Shown: in pieces, positions 44,700 to 55,849 of the stretch | Layout: the number at the start of each line of letters is the position of its first letter | How positions within the stretch are numbered: the first letter of the stretch is position 1 | From: Gymnothorax reevesii | Taxonomy: Eukaryota; Chordata; Actinopteri; Anguilliformes; Muraenidae | Length of the DNA: 64,000 bases | Assembly (NCBI GenBank): GCA_029721435.1 | Contig: CM056576.1 | Coordinates: 114,742,666-114,806,665, forward strand | Reading direction: 5' to 3' | Position numbers and translations under genes: made by a program | Notes under the pieces: generated by a model | The model's database searches: none | Seen by the model: the letters and a program-made list of their open reading frames with translations, nothing else | Told to the model about the DNA's origin: nothing

Positions 44700-45263
44700 T
44701 CCAAATCCAGCATCACCCTTCTGGATTTGGTCTTTCAGATGCAGGGCAATGTTATTTAAAAATATCATTTTCCATAGGGGTGAAATGAACTCTGTCATGC
44801 AAAAATTGGCCAGGATCTCTGCTTTATCTGATAATGATACAAAATCTCTCCACCAATATGCGAAACAAAGGTAGCCATCACACAGTTGATATATTGCCGG
44901 GCTTTTTCAATCCTCTTTGGATGGGAAGACCTGCACCGGCATCGCTGGGTGATGGCAAAGAAGATAATCTTCATCCAAGGGAACTGCCTATGAACATCTT
45001 CCAAGTCCTGCTTGATCCCTGCGACAAGCTTCACACTCTTGATTTTTCCGAAGTCATTCCCACCACAGTGGACCAGCAGGACCTCCTGCACAGCTCTTCC
45101 TCTCAGGTACTGGTGGATAAAGGGGATGAGGTTTCCCCAAACTACGCCACCCTAGCCAAACCACTGGACTTGGGCATCCAAACCAAGGTTGGTCTCAATG
45201 GTCTCCATGCGCGGTTTTCCCCAAGGCAGATGTAGTTGTCCCCTATGATATAAACTTTTGGCC
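44700..45263 (-). pseudogene. SGNH/GDSL-hydrolase-like exon, decayed
   Basis: On the minus strand, after a possible acceptor (ACAACCAACAG, exon start 45263), pieces of an SGNH hydrolase appear in order. They are VYIIGDNY (block I GDS, Ser changed to Asn), TNLGLDAQVQWFG, EVLLVHCGGNDFGKIKSVKL (block III, GGND), WMKIIFFAITQR, RIEKARQYINCVMATF, and HDRVHFTPMEND with a D-x-x-H as in block V (near 44790). A TAG after WFG and at least three frame changes disable it. Such domains occur in fish Ngaro/DIRS and CR1 retroelements as well as host-derived genes, so the origin is open. Confidence 0.6.
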
Positions 45264-46684
45264 CTGTTGGTTGTTAAGTGCAAATGTCACCTTTAAATGA
45301 TACACTTCTGCTGGCTTTTTATGGAATTTAGCACATTTAATACATCTATTCTATTTCTCCATATTTTATCTGGTGGTATTGTGCTTTTTATGCATGAAAT
45401 GGATGTGATTTAATGTTATAAATCAGTTTTTAAGGCATTCTCCCGTGAAAAGTCTTGTGCGTTAATAACCGCAAGCGTCGGAATTTTTACATATTCCCAT
45501 GAGATTTATACATACTCTTGGCCACTGTGGAGGATGCTGACTCCATTTCGTCGTCTAAAAATTAGGATAACAAAAATCGAACAATTACTATGCATTCAAA
45601 TACATCGAGTCCACAAAAAAGAACGTGGAGGGGGGTTGCATTGCTAAGTTAACTATCACAGAGAATGAATTGCCGGTCCTCCAAGCCTGGTCAGGATGGT
45701 TATCTTAAACTGCAAAAATTTTTAACAAATACAACATTAGCTAGCGGAAAGATATGCGGCTACTTAAACACAGCAAGCTAACTTTGGTTCGAAGGACAGT
45801 GTATTTTAATTCAAAACTCGATTTAGCGTTCTAACGTGTTAATTAAAAGTTCGACCCATTACTCAGCTAGTACATGCGCATACGAAATGGAACTTTCCCG
45901 GTGGAACGTCAATTAGAAAATACAACGAAAGTCAGCGTTAATATGCTCGCCACTCGCAACGTTGGGTAAGTGACGATGGAGAACATTGCCTTAAATTACT
46001 TAATGTAATTAGCTGCATACCTAGCTAGTCAAACAAGATTCAGTTCTAAGATATCATAGATAGCCAGTTAGGTACTTCAACTAATTTCGTAACAGATGAC
46101 TGTGAGGTGGGGAATGTTTTGCCAATGAGGCCATTAACTTTTTGAACGAGCCCGCGAATATTTATGCTGCCGGCAGTCGTTGGGTCCTTTCACTTTCCTG
46201 CACCGTCTCCGTGTGACAGCTGGGCTGGCCATTACGGGCACTTACGTTAATAGCGCAGCTGCCAGACCAGGTGAAAAGTTCAGGGGGCTGGTCGGATGGT
46301 GTGTGGGTGGGATTCGATAGCGCGGCTCTACCCCCCGATCACTACTGCGCCGACTCAGGCTCCAGATGTGCAACATGGCAGCGACCATATCGAGGATATT
46401 TTGGCTCCATTTTTGTTGAATGGGAGTGAATGGAGACGCGTCGTCCATCTTTTATACAGTCCTTGGTTCAGCACTGTTCTACAGCAGTTGAATAAATTCA
46501 GCAGACAACCTGATTATTCTGAATGACCAGTTGCCCATTAATGGACTTTTTAATCCCTGATGGAGCAGGCATATTTCAGGGTGAAAATGTCAAAATTAAT
46601 CGGGCAGAAATTGTGAAAGAGCGGTTCACTGAACATGAGGAATCATTTTCACACATGAATTAGCTACCTCTGATTCTGGACCTT

Positions 46685-47139
46685 TGTTGTGTTCAGGGGT
46701 CCTGGCCTTTGGCCAGGACAGCATTTATGGTTTTATCAGTTTCATGTTCAAGATTTCATAGTTCATAGTTCATGTTCATAGTCACAGTTTTAACAGTTTC
46801 TTGTATCAAGTCCAAGTTCATGTTCCCAAGTTTTGTTGCCAAGTACAAATTCATGTTTCCAAGTCTTGTTTATAGTCCTTGTCATTTTGTATATAGCCTT
46901 TGCTTTCCAAGAATCATTGTTCATTTCTGTTCGCGGTTATCTCCCTGGAGTTTCCAGTGGTTTTTTGTTCTTGCCGTTTTTGCTTTTTAGTTTATAGCTC
47001 TGTGTAGCTCTCTTTAGTTTGTTTTTTGGCAGCTCTTTGGGTGAAGTTTTTTGTTGGCCCTCGTGCCTGTTTTCTTTTGTTTTATTAAACTCCTCATTCC
47101 CCTTCACCTCGCTTCTGGTGTCCACCTGATTTCGTATCA
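46685..47139 (+). mobile_element. Solo LTR, copy B (455 bp, internally deleted)
   Basis: Starts TGTTGTGTTCAGGGGTCCTG, ends TTCGTATCA, flanked by the exact duplication ACCTT (46680-46684, 47140-47144). It shares both ends with copies A and C but lacks about 550 bp of the middle. It sits in the Tc1 transposase downstream of the 4.9-kb element. Confidence 0.88.
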
Positions 47140-47345
47140 ACCTTAACCAATTGAAAGTCTTTGGGATGTGCTGGAGAAGGTTTAAGAGAGTGGTTTGACT
47201 CACCCATTGTTAATACTATATCTCTGCTAAATATAAATGCAAATATAGTCAGGAAATAATTTTGTTACATTGTATAAGACTGCCGAAACAATACCACAAT
47301 GAATGTATGGCGTGATCAAAGCTAAAGGTGGCCCAAAAAAATTAT

Positions 47346-48479
47346 AGTGTGCAACTTATTTATTTATTTATTATTTGTGTATGTGATGATATGGGCAGTG
47401 TATGTGAGGCTGTTTGCAGGTCAGGCTTCGTTTAGGAGCTGAATTCTTACTATTCCTGCGAAACAGTATTGGGACTTAATTCATCCATGTTCTAAATCAT
47501 TTTCAGGCGCCTCTTCCTGGTGAATATTCAATATACATTTTGGGTGTATGACATATTGATAGGATACTGCAACTGAGCAATTCATTTGTACTGCATCATT
47601 TGAGCAGTTCCATAGATGCTAGACTCTACAATCTGCACCTCTATGCTAACAGGTTAATATATTCCCTCAGGTTCCTAAATATTTGGGCAGTGACAGGTTA
47701 TTTTCGATATCTCACATTATTATAAATTTAAAATGAGCTCAATGTGCAGACTTTCAGCTTTAACTTGTGGGCATGTACATCCAAAGTGGGTGAATCTAGG
47801 AACAATTACAGTGCTCCCTATTCATGCTTGCAATAATCCTACTCTTCAATCCCCGCTTTCTTTAGACCGAAAGTAATGATGCTTGGTTGCTTGTGCCAAT
47901 TATCTAAGTCCTACTTTGAGTTAGATGGTGGGAAGAGAGACATTTTCAACATTGAGGAAATGGAACCACTGGGGACTAGTAATTGTGCCCTGTTAGATTT
48001 GATGTATCTTGACAAATTTAAAGAAAAATCTCCTCAAAGGCTGGAATTTGTCTTTCATACTTTAACAAGATGAGCATAAATTTTAGGACAAAAGATTCCC
48101 TGAATCTTCTTGATTGCGAGACTGACTGACATGTGGGACAGGTTCAGTGGAGTTATACTTGTATTGCAGTGTAAATTCATTCCAAATGTAAAATTAGCTG
48201 AAAGAGCAGGCACCGCAATGGATAATTCCAACTATTTGGAAGAGTTTGAGAGAAAGGAATACTTCTGATAAAATATGCTAAAATCACAGTAATTAGATTA
48301 TTACACTTGAATTTTATATGTGGAAAAAGAGCTTAAAGTAGCTTAAAGAATGTGAAAATTGCTGACGATACTTAAACTAATCATTAAATATTTTTCTTGC
48401 TCGATGGTGATGTTAAAAAAAAAGAAAGTTAAAGAATAGCATAGGTGTATAAGGAATGATCATTGCTGGATGATCATAA
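47346..48479. other. No gene recognised
   Basis: AT-rich, with a short TATTTATT repeat near 47356. A 65-codon frame at 47876-48073 has no supporting feature and is probably LINE-derived or chance. Confidence 0.35.
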
Positions 48480-48665
48480 GGATACTATAATGATACATGA
48501 ATGACCTTGACCGGAACATTGAAAGTAACTTGGTTAAATTTGCAAACACTAAATTGGAAGGTTTAGCTAACTGCATATTTTGCCAAGATGATTCAGAATG
48601 ATATGAATAGAATCCTGGAATGGGCAGCAATTTTCCAAATGAAATTATATATATCCAAATAGGGA
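48480..48665 (+). pseudogene. LINE reverse-transcriptase fragment (CR1-like)
   Basis: The plus strand reads MNDLDRNIESNLVKFAN then TKLEGLANC, and after a frame change DMNRILEWAAIFQMK. This corresponds to the F-x-NDLD...KFADDTKL...D-x-x-x-L-x-x-W segment around the FADD catalytic block of CR1/L2-type LINEs. One Asp is changed and a codon is lost at the catalytic site. Only about 180 bp is recognisable. Confidence 0.6.
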
Positions 48666-48832
48666 TGTTAATGATCAATCGGTAATCAATAAATTGCCAT
48701 TTAGAATTTAACCAGTAAAAAATTAATTAATGTTCTGTGTACCATTTCTGCAGAGCTAACATAAATTAGATTTTACACCACAAAAAGAGAGCGTATTTCA
48801 GTTACACAGATCAAAAAAACTGCTCAATGAAG

Positions 48833-49200
48833 TGAAGTCAAATTTATTTACACAGCACATTTAAAAACGGCATGAGCTGACCAACGTGCTTCACAGACAG
48901 AATATACAAATGCTCACTATATATACATGGACATACAGACACACACACACTCACGCGCGCGTATATATTCATACAAATGCACATATAAATGTTTATGTAC
49001 GTGCACACATTACAGTAATAAGAATAACACAGTTAACAGGGGCAATAAAGGAAACACCAAACATTGAATAGCGTTACATAAAGGCAAATCAAAGACAATT
49101 TAAAAGAATTTGAAGCTCAAGGAAAAAAAGGTGTGTCTTGAGCAGAGATTTGAATATAGTAAGTGAGTTGGTGCTTTTAAGTGGGTATGCAAACTTTTGA
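48833..49200 (+). repeat. Interspersed repeat of LINE/SINE-tail type
   Basis: AAGTCAAATTTATTTACACA, CACATTTAAAAACGGCATGA and ACGTGCTTCACAG, then GTGTGTCTTGAGCAGAGATT, form a pattern common in fish LINE-tail repeats (TTTATTTATATAGCACATTTAA...AAGTGCTTCACA). CACACACACTCACGCGCGCG-type dinucleotides lie inside. Confidence 0.45.
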
Positions 49201-50129
49201 CCACAACAGTATACATGCACCTATACAAACATACATGTGAAATAGTAATAATAGTAATAACAATAATAACAACAACAGAAAACTTATAATTAGAATAATT
49301 ACACAGGTTCCATTTAAAAATCACTTGAGAACAATAACACCGTTCTGTTTGCACATAGATGGACTGCAGTATGTGGAGGGTATGAATGGGGGGTGAATTT
49401 GAATTTGTGTGTATGTGAGCGTACGGACAAAGTTAAGGTGTGGTTGTGTGTGTGCGTATTTGTCATTGCATTTGATTTGGACTTTTTTTACTTTCTAAAT
49501 CTAAGGCTGAAAGTGGATGTATTGAAGGTTTCTATGTACTTATACTTGAATTGTGGATTGGAGGACAGGAAATAATAGAGGTTAATGTCGTTATAACTGT
49601 ATCCAGGTTTTATTGAAATTGGATGTCTTGCGATTTACAGAGGTGGACATTTTTTTCCAGGCATATGTCATCCACAGGAATTTCTCTGGACCTGACAGTT
49701 TCAACAAATTCTCTACTTGGACTTCAGAGGACAATAGATTTTAATTGGAAATACTCCAGAAACTGAGGTACCATTCTGAATGAGATGGCTAAGACGGGTA
49801 ATTCCTTTATCCTTCCAGGCAGGAAAATGTCATGTTTTTAAATTATCGGTGAAGTCAGGTTTATTCCAAAATGGTGAGTGGAGGGATGGTGCAACTTTGA
49901 AGTTGGTGAGTTGAAGTTTTTCCCACCAAGTTGTCAGCGTTGAAGCCATGGCAATGTTTTGAAAACCGTGATGCTGCTTGATGGTTTAGCTGATAAATGT
50001 GATAAATGAAGTCTGCTGTAAGTGCATTTCGTTACAAAGTGCCTGCTAGGTTTTGAGACATAAGGAATGTAATTTGCTGGGATTGAGCCATTTTATGACA
50101 TATTTGAGCTAATTGGCCAGATGATACAA
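49201..50129. other. No gene recognised; AATAAT and TGTG microsatellites
   Basis: Simple AATAATAGTAATAAC repeats near 49240-49275 and GTGTGTGTGCG near 49446. Nothing else interpretable. Confidence 0.35.
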
Positions 50130-52790
50130 TTCAAAGTTTGGGGCATTGTGGAAGAAAGGCAGGAACATGGAACGTACAATTACCAAAGTACATAGAGCAA
50201 CTGATGAGGTTATGGAGTGGGGGTATGATTGGGCATGTAGGCTTCCAGTGGAAAAAACACAAACAATCTTTTTCTCCAGAAAAAGAATGGAAGAAGAAAT
50301 CAAGCTGAACATGTATGGTAGTGAGTTGGAAAGGGCTGGAAGCTTTAAATATGTATTAATTATTAATTTAATACATAAAACTCCACTAGATGGCACTGTG
50401 GTCGTGCAGTACAGCTTGCTAATTACCTACCAACGAAGAAGATCTACAATGCTAAAACACTGTTGTTTTAGATTCCCTCACTGGAGACAGTTTTAGAGTT
50501 TAGTATGAATTTTTCATCTGACATACCTTCACAGGGTCTAAATAACATACAATGTCCCGAACATCTTTGAGAAAAAATTTTGGTTGCCTGTAATAATTTT
50601 TTGAAAACATCCTCAACCAACCAGATAAAAATACCGTAGACGTAGAGGGTGTTAAAAGCTAATGCTGATGCTGAATTATAATGCTTGTATGAATGAATGG
50701 AGGCAGGGCTCTCAATCTTACGCTTTTTTAACATCAAAATGGAAGAATAAAAATATGTTTCCGGACTATGTGATAGGGAATCAGTCGACACCAGAAGCGG
50801 GAAAAGGGAATGAGGATTTATTAAACAAAAAACAAAACAGGCACGAGGGCCAACGAAAAACTTGGCCCAAAGGGTTGCAAAAAACAAACTAAAGTACGCT
50901 ACACACAGCAAAGAACTAAAGAGCTAAAAAGGCAAAAACAAAAAACCACTGGAAACTCCAGGGAGATAAGCAAGAACAGAAATGATCAATGATACTAAGG
51001 CTATATACAAAAATGACTACGAGGACAAGGCTTGGGAACATGAACATGACTAGGAAACAAGAACTTGAACATGGAATGAGACGCGAGACACTGTCTGCCA
51101 GCCAACTTCCACCGCATCCAGATAAAGGCTTGGAAATCATGACATGAGGGGTAACACCTGGAGAGAGAGAAACAAGAGGCATGGCAAGATCAAGACATGG
51201 ACAGAGATTGGATGACATGACCTGCTCATTAAGAGAATGAGCGTGCTCAGCTTAAGTACCAATTAAGTATGCAGTTTGGAAGCAAGCATGAATGTTAAGA
51301 ACAGAAAAGCACAGCAAGATCTTGAAATAGCAAAGCAGGAATCATGACAATAAACTCCCTGTCTAAATTAGTAATATTAGTAATGTGCCTATCTAAGAAT
51401 TACACCACCCAGGGAGTGTTAGTAAATGTTAGTAACTTAAAAACAGTTAATTGTCAATTAAGCTTAGAGAGGCCTGAATCCAGCACAGCATGGAAGGAAG
51501 GGGAAATACCAAAGCCAACCATAGCTCAGAAATGTGCAGCAACGAAGGCACGGGGCGGAACGCAGACAAGCGGTGGAGTGGCATGGCAGACCTGGCATGA
51601 AACAAAACATGGAAAAGTAAAAACATGGACATGGAACGTGAAATCCTGAATCAAGAAACTGTGAAAACTATGGCATGAACTATGAGCATGAACTATGAAC
51701 TATGGAATCTTGATACATGAAACTGTTAAAACCATAAATAATACTGTTCTGGCCAAAGGCCAGAACCCTGGAACACAACACTATGTTGGGGTTTCTGGGG
51801 TATTTCATTGCAATTAGTGGGTATTTACATGAATAAGTCAATAAATAAATGAATGAATAAATAAATAAATAACTAAATAAATAAACCTGACAGGAGAAAC
51901 AGGATTTGGGGTGGCCATACCAGGAAAATAAAGCGGAATCAACAGAAGAACATCTAATGAGTAAGGAGTCCACACAGTGGAGATGGTAGCAGTGTTGGTT
52001 GCTCCAAGATAGGTGAAAAAACTAGGATAGTGCCAATTTGTTCATATTCATCCTCAGTGTTTGCAATTCTTAGATCCTTTCATTCCGACAGCTGTCAATA
52101 GATATACTATACAAAGTTCTACAATCAAGACAAGAATAGCAAATCAAGGAGGGAAGATAAATTTTCTGTGGGTCCCAGGCATGTCGGGGTGAAGGGGAAT
52201 GAGATGGTGGATGAGTTGGCAAAGAGGGCTTTAAAAAAAGGAAATATAGACATGCAAAGCAGGATCAGTAAAGCAGAGGTTAAAAATCTACTGTGGAGGA
52301 AAGTGCATCAAATCGGGCAAGAAAGTTGGAATGGAGAGCAGAAGGGGGGACATTTGTACCAAATTCAAAGGGGTATCAAAATAACAAGAGTAGGAAGAGG
52401 ATATAGGCAAGAGGAAATGGTGATGGCAAGGATGAGGCTGAGGCATTATGCATTAAATAAAATACTGAGATTGTTAGGGAAGCACAAGACAGGTTTGTGT
52501 GAGGAATATCAGGAAGAGGAGTCAGTGAATAATGTAATTCTGAACTGTAGGAGGTATGAGTCAGAGAGAGAGGTAATGAGGAGTAACTTGAGGGAGTTCA
52601 GGGTGCAATAATTCACATTGAAAGGCGTGTTGAGATGGGTAAGAGAGCACAGGTCAGAGGTTACATTACTTGAGGGACACAGGGCTCTTAAATAGGATCT
52701 GAGGAAGAAGTTAAGGAGGCTGAGATGGATTGAGATTTACAGGACAAGGTTGGAGAGCATTAGGGGTTTTTTTCTCGTCCTTGACGTAGG
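50130..52790 (+). mobile_element. I/Nimb-like LINE remnant interrupted by a solo LTR
   Basis: The 5' piece (50178-50350) encodes ATDEVMEWGYDWACRLPVEK, then TQTIFFSRKRMEEEIKLNMY and ELERAGSFKY, the end of an I/Nimb-type reverse transcriptase. Unrelated sequence and solo LTR copy C follow. The 3' piece (51885-52611) encodes a decayed RNase H (CSDSS-type motif, SFHSDS, then PRHVGVKGNEMVDELAKRAL) and the C-terminal region with RYRQEEMVMARMRLRHYALN-like and NNVILNCRRYESER (degraded zinc-knuckle). An intact RT is absent. RNase H after RT is diagnostic of the I group of LINEs. Confidence 0.75.
50771..51780 (-). mobile_element. Solo LTR, copy C (1010 bp)
   Basis: Minus-strand LTR: begins (read inverted) TGTTGTGTTCCAGGGTTCTG at 51780, ends near 50771 in CCCTATCA. 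Flanked by the exact duplication CTATG (50766-50770, 51781-51785). It shares almost its full length with copy A, including the TTCCGCCCCGTGCCTTCGTT block. Confidence 0.88.
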
Positions 52791-52859
52791 TAAATGATTA
52801 AATGTAGATTTTAAGTCGAGCAAGAAAAAGAAGAAGAATAGACAGGGGCCCACATTTAA

Positions 52860-53440
52860 AGAGCGTTACAGTAGTCCAGGTACGAGTTTATTTGTTTGTC
52901 TAATTTGAACGAGGAATCAAAAATTACAGCACACATTTTGGCGAAGGATTTTACACAGGGAGACAGCAAGCCAAATTTATTATGAATAAATTGGTGTAGT
53001 CAGGGGGGCCAAAGAGAACAACTTCAGTTTTTAGTTTTAGAAAGTTTTGTACCATCCATTCTTTCATGTTCTGGAAGTAGTTGAGGAATGGCTGTAAAGG
53101 CTGAGGGCTGTAGCATTTAAGGGGAAGCTATATTTGCATATCATCAGCAAAATAAAAGAAGGATAGGCCGTATTTCTAAATAAGAACACCCAGCAGCAGC
53201 ATGTACAATGAGAATAAGAGAGGTGCTAAAACTGAGCCCTTAGGGACACCATAGGGAAGGGAGGCCGAGGAAGTATTTTGCTCGGTCATATTAAAAGTTC
53301 TGTTTTCAAAATAAAAATTGAACAGGGTAAGAGCAAAACAATTAAGATGCTACAGTCCCCATTGTCAGCTGCTATAATCAATTCATGAACAACTTTTACA
53401 TGAGCCGTCTCAGTGCTATGAGTTCTCTTATACCAGATCG
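52860..53440 (-). pseudogene. L2-like LINE reverse-transcriptase fragment
   Basis: The minus strand reads PYGVPKGSVLAPLLFSLYML (block 4), then LSFFYFADDMQI (catalytic FADD block) and EWMVQNFLKLKTEVVLFGPP. Upstream is a decayed SGI-EL...LMGTV region equivalent to SGF-x-x-x-HSTETALL. Stops occur at LI*KYG and QI*LPL. The sequence matches the L2 group of fish LINEs. Opposite in orientation to the adjacent I-like LINE. Confidence 0.75.
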
Positions 53441-54009
53441 GATTGTTTCAAATAAATTACTTTTTTTTTCTTAAAAATTGCGTGATTTGTCGAAAAACAG
53501 CTTTTTCCAGAATTAGAAATAAAAACGGCAGTTTGGAGACTGGTCTTAAATTAGATATAATTTTTGGATAGAGGGTGGATTTTTTTTAAAAAGGGCTGAA
53601 TCACTACGTGTTTAAAATAGGAAGAGGGTGCAATGGCGGAAAAAGCAGTCAGTGGGAACTGGTGAGGTAATATTAACAGGGCAAAACATAGTCTCTAGTG
53701 GGAGCATTATGCTCGAAAAGAGGACAACGCTCAATGTAATTATTAGCACATCATCTTTAAATACAACTTCATAGCAATGTCATAGTTATACCACTGGAAA
53801 AGTGTGCAGTAATGAATATGCACCACCACTTTTGTCTAAAAGAAGTCCTAATAAAACCTTTTGATAATTTTTTTGTGAAAATACATTGAAAAATATGGGC
53901 AATACGGGCAATGAGAACAAAAAAAAGTCAATCCTATAAATGTACTAAAAAATATGGGTAATAAACTAAAACATTGACAACATTGATTTTTTTCATAACA
54001 ACTGAATAG
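53441..54009. other. No gene recognised
   Basis: AT-rich with poly(T) at 53460. Nothing reliable. Confidence 0.3.
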
Positions 54010-55250
54010 TGTTGCAATTTTTTTTTTGACTCTTGCACAGCATGAATGCATGTTTGAAGGCTCATTCCATGATCATTCATGCTAAAAATGTGTTTAAACT
54101 GATTGAGGAAACAATATTCTGCAGAATTTCCTCCAATGGTCAGAAGTTCCATTATATCAGGTGACATGAACTTTGAGCAGTCACAGTGTTATTCATATGA
54201 TAGCACGACGGAAAGAGCTCTCAGGGATTGTTTGTAGCCAAATTCTGGCCTTTTATGTTGCTGGTTGGTTTCTTAGAAAAATTTCTGAAGACATGAAATG
54301 CTGCCATGGCACTCTAAGAAACACCATAATGTGTTTCAAAGAGACTGGTTCACTGAAAACTAGTGGCAATACAGGTTCAAAACAGAGATTAAGTGCCTCT
54401 CATGTTCATTGTCCATGTATGACAAGTAGAAAAAGAAAATGGCGGTTGACAGTACAACAACTCCGTGATGATATTAATAGTACCAGCAGTAAAGAGATGA
54501 AAGTATCAACCATTTCCAAGCACTTGTTTGAAAATGGTCTGTTGCCACAAAATACTTCTTAGAGTCAAAGGAAGACCTGAATTCCCCAAGATACTCAAGA
54601 CAAGGATTGGGCACCAACGGACTGGGAACAAGTCTTTCAGACCGATGAATCAATAATTAAAAATTTTCTCTTCCAGTTGCAGAACTTCTGAGTGCCATAG
54701 TCGAGCTGGAGAACATTTCAAATTCAAAACCGACTGTTTAACCCCTTCAGTAAAACATGGACGTGGTAATATTACGGTTTGGGGTTCATTCTGCTCGAAA
54801 GGAGCCAGTGATCTCAAAAAAATTGACAGAATCACGGATCAAAAGAAGTATCACAGGATCCTTGTGAAGCATGCTTTGCCATCTGAGAAGAAACTGATAA
54901 GTCTGGGATTTTATTTTCAACTCAATAATGACCATAAACACTCTTCTAAGTTGTACAAGAATGATCTCAGATGGAAAGAATCATCTGGTGGCATTAAAGT
55001 TATGTCTTGACCTGCTCCAGACCTTAATTTGGTCGAGCAAATCTAAGATTTTCTTTATGCCGAGAGAAACAAATCTGTTGTGACTTGTAATATTGAAATG
55101 ATCTCTTTGCAATGAACATCAAACCATATGGAATAGTTTAGCAAGTGAGAAATAAATAAATAAATGTGTGTGTGAAAACTTTGAAAGATTAAATGCTGTT
55201 ATCAAAGCAGAGGATGGCCACACTAGATACTGACTTTTTCTCTCAGATAG
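54010..55250 (+). pseudogene. Tc1-like transposase remnant, copy B
   Basis: A longer copy of the family at 32.0-32.9 kb. The 129-codon frame 54173-54562 has the Tc1 N-terminus MIARRKELSGIVCSQILAFY, FKETGSLKTSGNTGSKQRLS, and RKWRLTVQQLRDDI (second helix-turn-helix). The catalytic half follows with stops: GNITVWGS near 54760, LNNDHKHSSKLYK near 54930. Frameshifts near 54570-54660 and the lost first Asp make it inactive. Confidence 0.75.
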
Positions 55251-55849
55251 ATACTACTATTTCTGTTCACGCAATATATTGTTATTGGTTTACTTACTGT
55301 AGTATGTTATAACAAATTTACAGGAAAATTCATCTGGCCGAAAATAAGACAAAAATGTTCCGGACGACGGACGCCAGACCACGAAAATAGCTTATCGGCC
55401 CATAAGGGCCGGTTAGCTGAAAATTCTAAAATATATACCTTCGCAGAAAATCTAAATAACATGAGAAATACTGTACAATATTAATTTTCTAATGGAACCA
55501 AACTCATTTATCGATTTAATTAAAAATAAATTTCCTCCAAATCAAGGTTCCGCAATTAATGTCAGCCTTCAAGATTATTGTAAATAACATCGAACAAAAT
55601 TCAACAAGGTTCCACTATTTAAGTTATATCTTACTGTTAAGGAACTATATTGAGCCATTACATCACTTCCTGTTTGAAAAAGGAATAAAAATGAGGAAAC
55701 ACGAATGTAATATTCCTTTGTCATCCAGCATTATGAAGAAAATAAAACAACTGTCAGTTCAAAAGAGTCAGATGGTCACAGACCTTTTTAAAAATGTACT
55801 GGCTAAAGGAAGATTCACAAACAATTAAATGCGCCACTGAGTGCTGTCA
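55251..55849. other. No gene recognised; short palindrome GGCCCATAAGGGCC
   Basis: An 89-codon frame at 55559-55828 has no supporting features. Confidence 0.35.

Larger units (their letters stand above)
41566..46465. mobile_element. 4.9-kb hAT-like element carrying gene-like cargo
   Basis: Left end CAAGGACTGTATAAAAGATG and right end (inverted) CAAGGACTGTATAAAAGATG are identical. They are followed by similar GGACG...GTCTCC sequence, extending the inverted repeats to about 40 bp. The flanks are the exact duplication GTTCAGCA (41558-41565, 46466-46473), which restores the interrupted Tc1 sequence. The terminus is shared with the MITEs at 1508-2112 and 36395-38004. No transposase was found. Inside are a plus-strand two-exon gene model (42068-44326) and a minus-strand SGNH-like remnant (45263-44700), both facing inward from CpG-containing ends. 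Confidence 0.8.
41471..47345 (+). pseudogene. Tc1-like transposase split by two insertions
   Basis: Three separated pieces belong to one transposase. At 41510-41565 the frame reads MIMIWGCFIW then LGLGSA. After the 4.9-kb insertion, 46474-46684 continues with FQGENVKINRAEIVKER and HEESFSHMN. After the solo LTR, 47145-47345 reads TQLKVFGMCWR (corresponding to the family's DLNPIE-type third catalytic block) and ends VIKAKGGP-like. The pieces lie in family order, showing that the insertions came later than this Tc1 copy. Internal stops mean it was already decaying or has decayed since. Confidence 0.7.

Noticed and set aside
44834..45235. 133-codon plus-strand frame
   Set aside because: Antisense of the SGNH-hydrolase-like remnant, whose motifs are on the minus strand.
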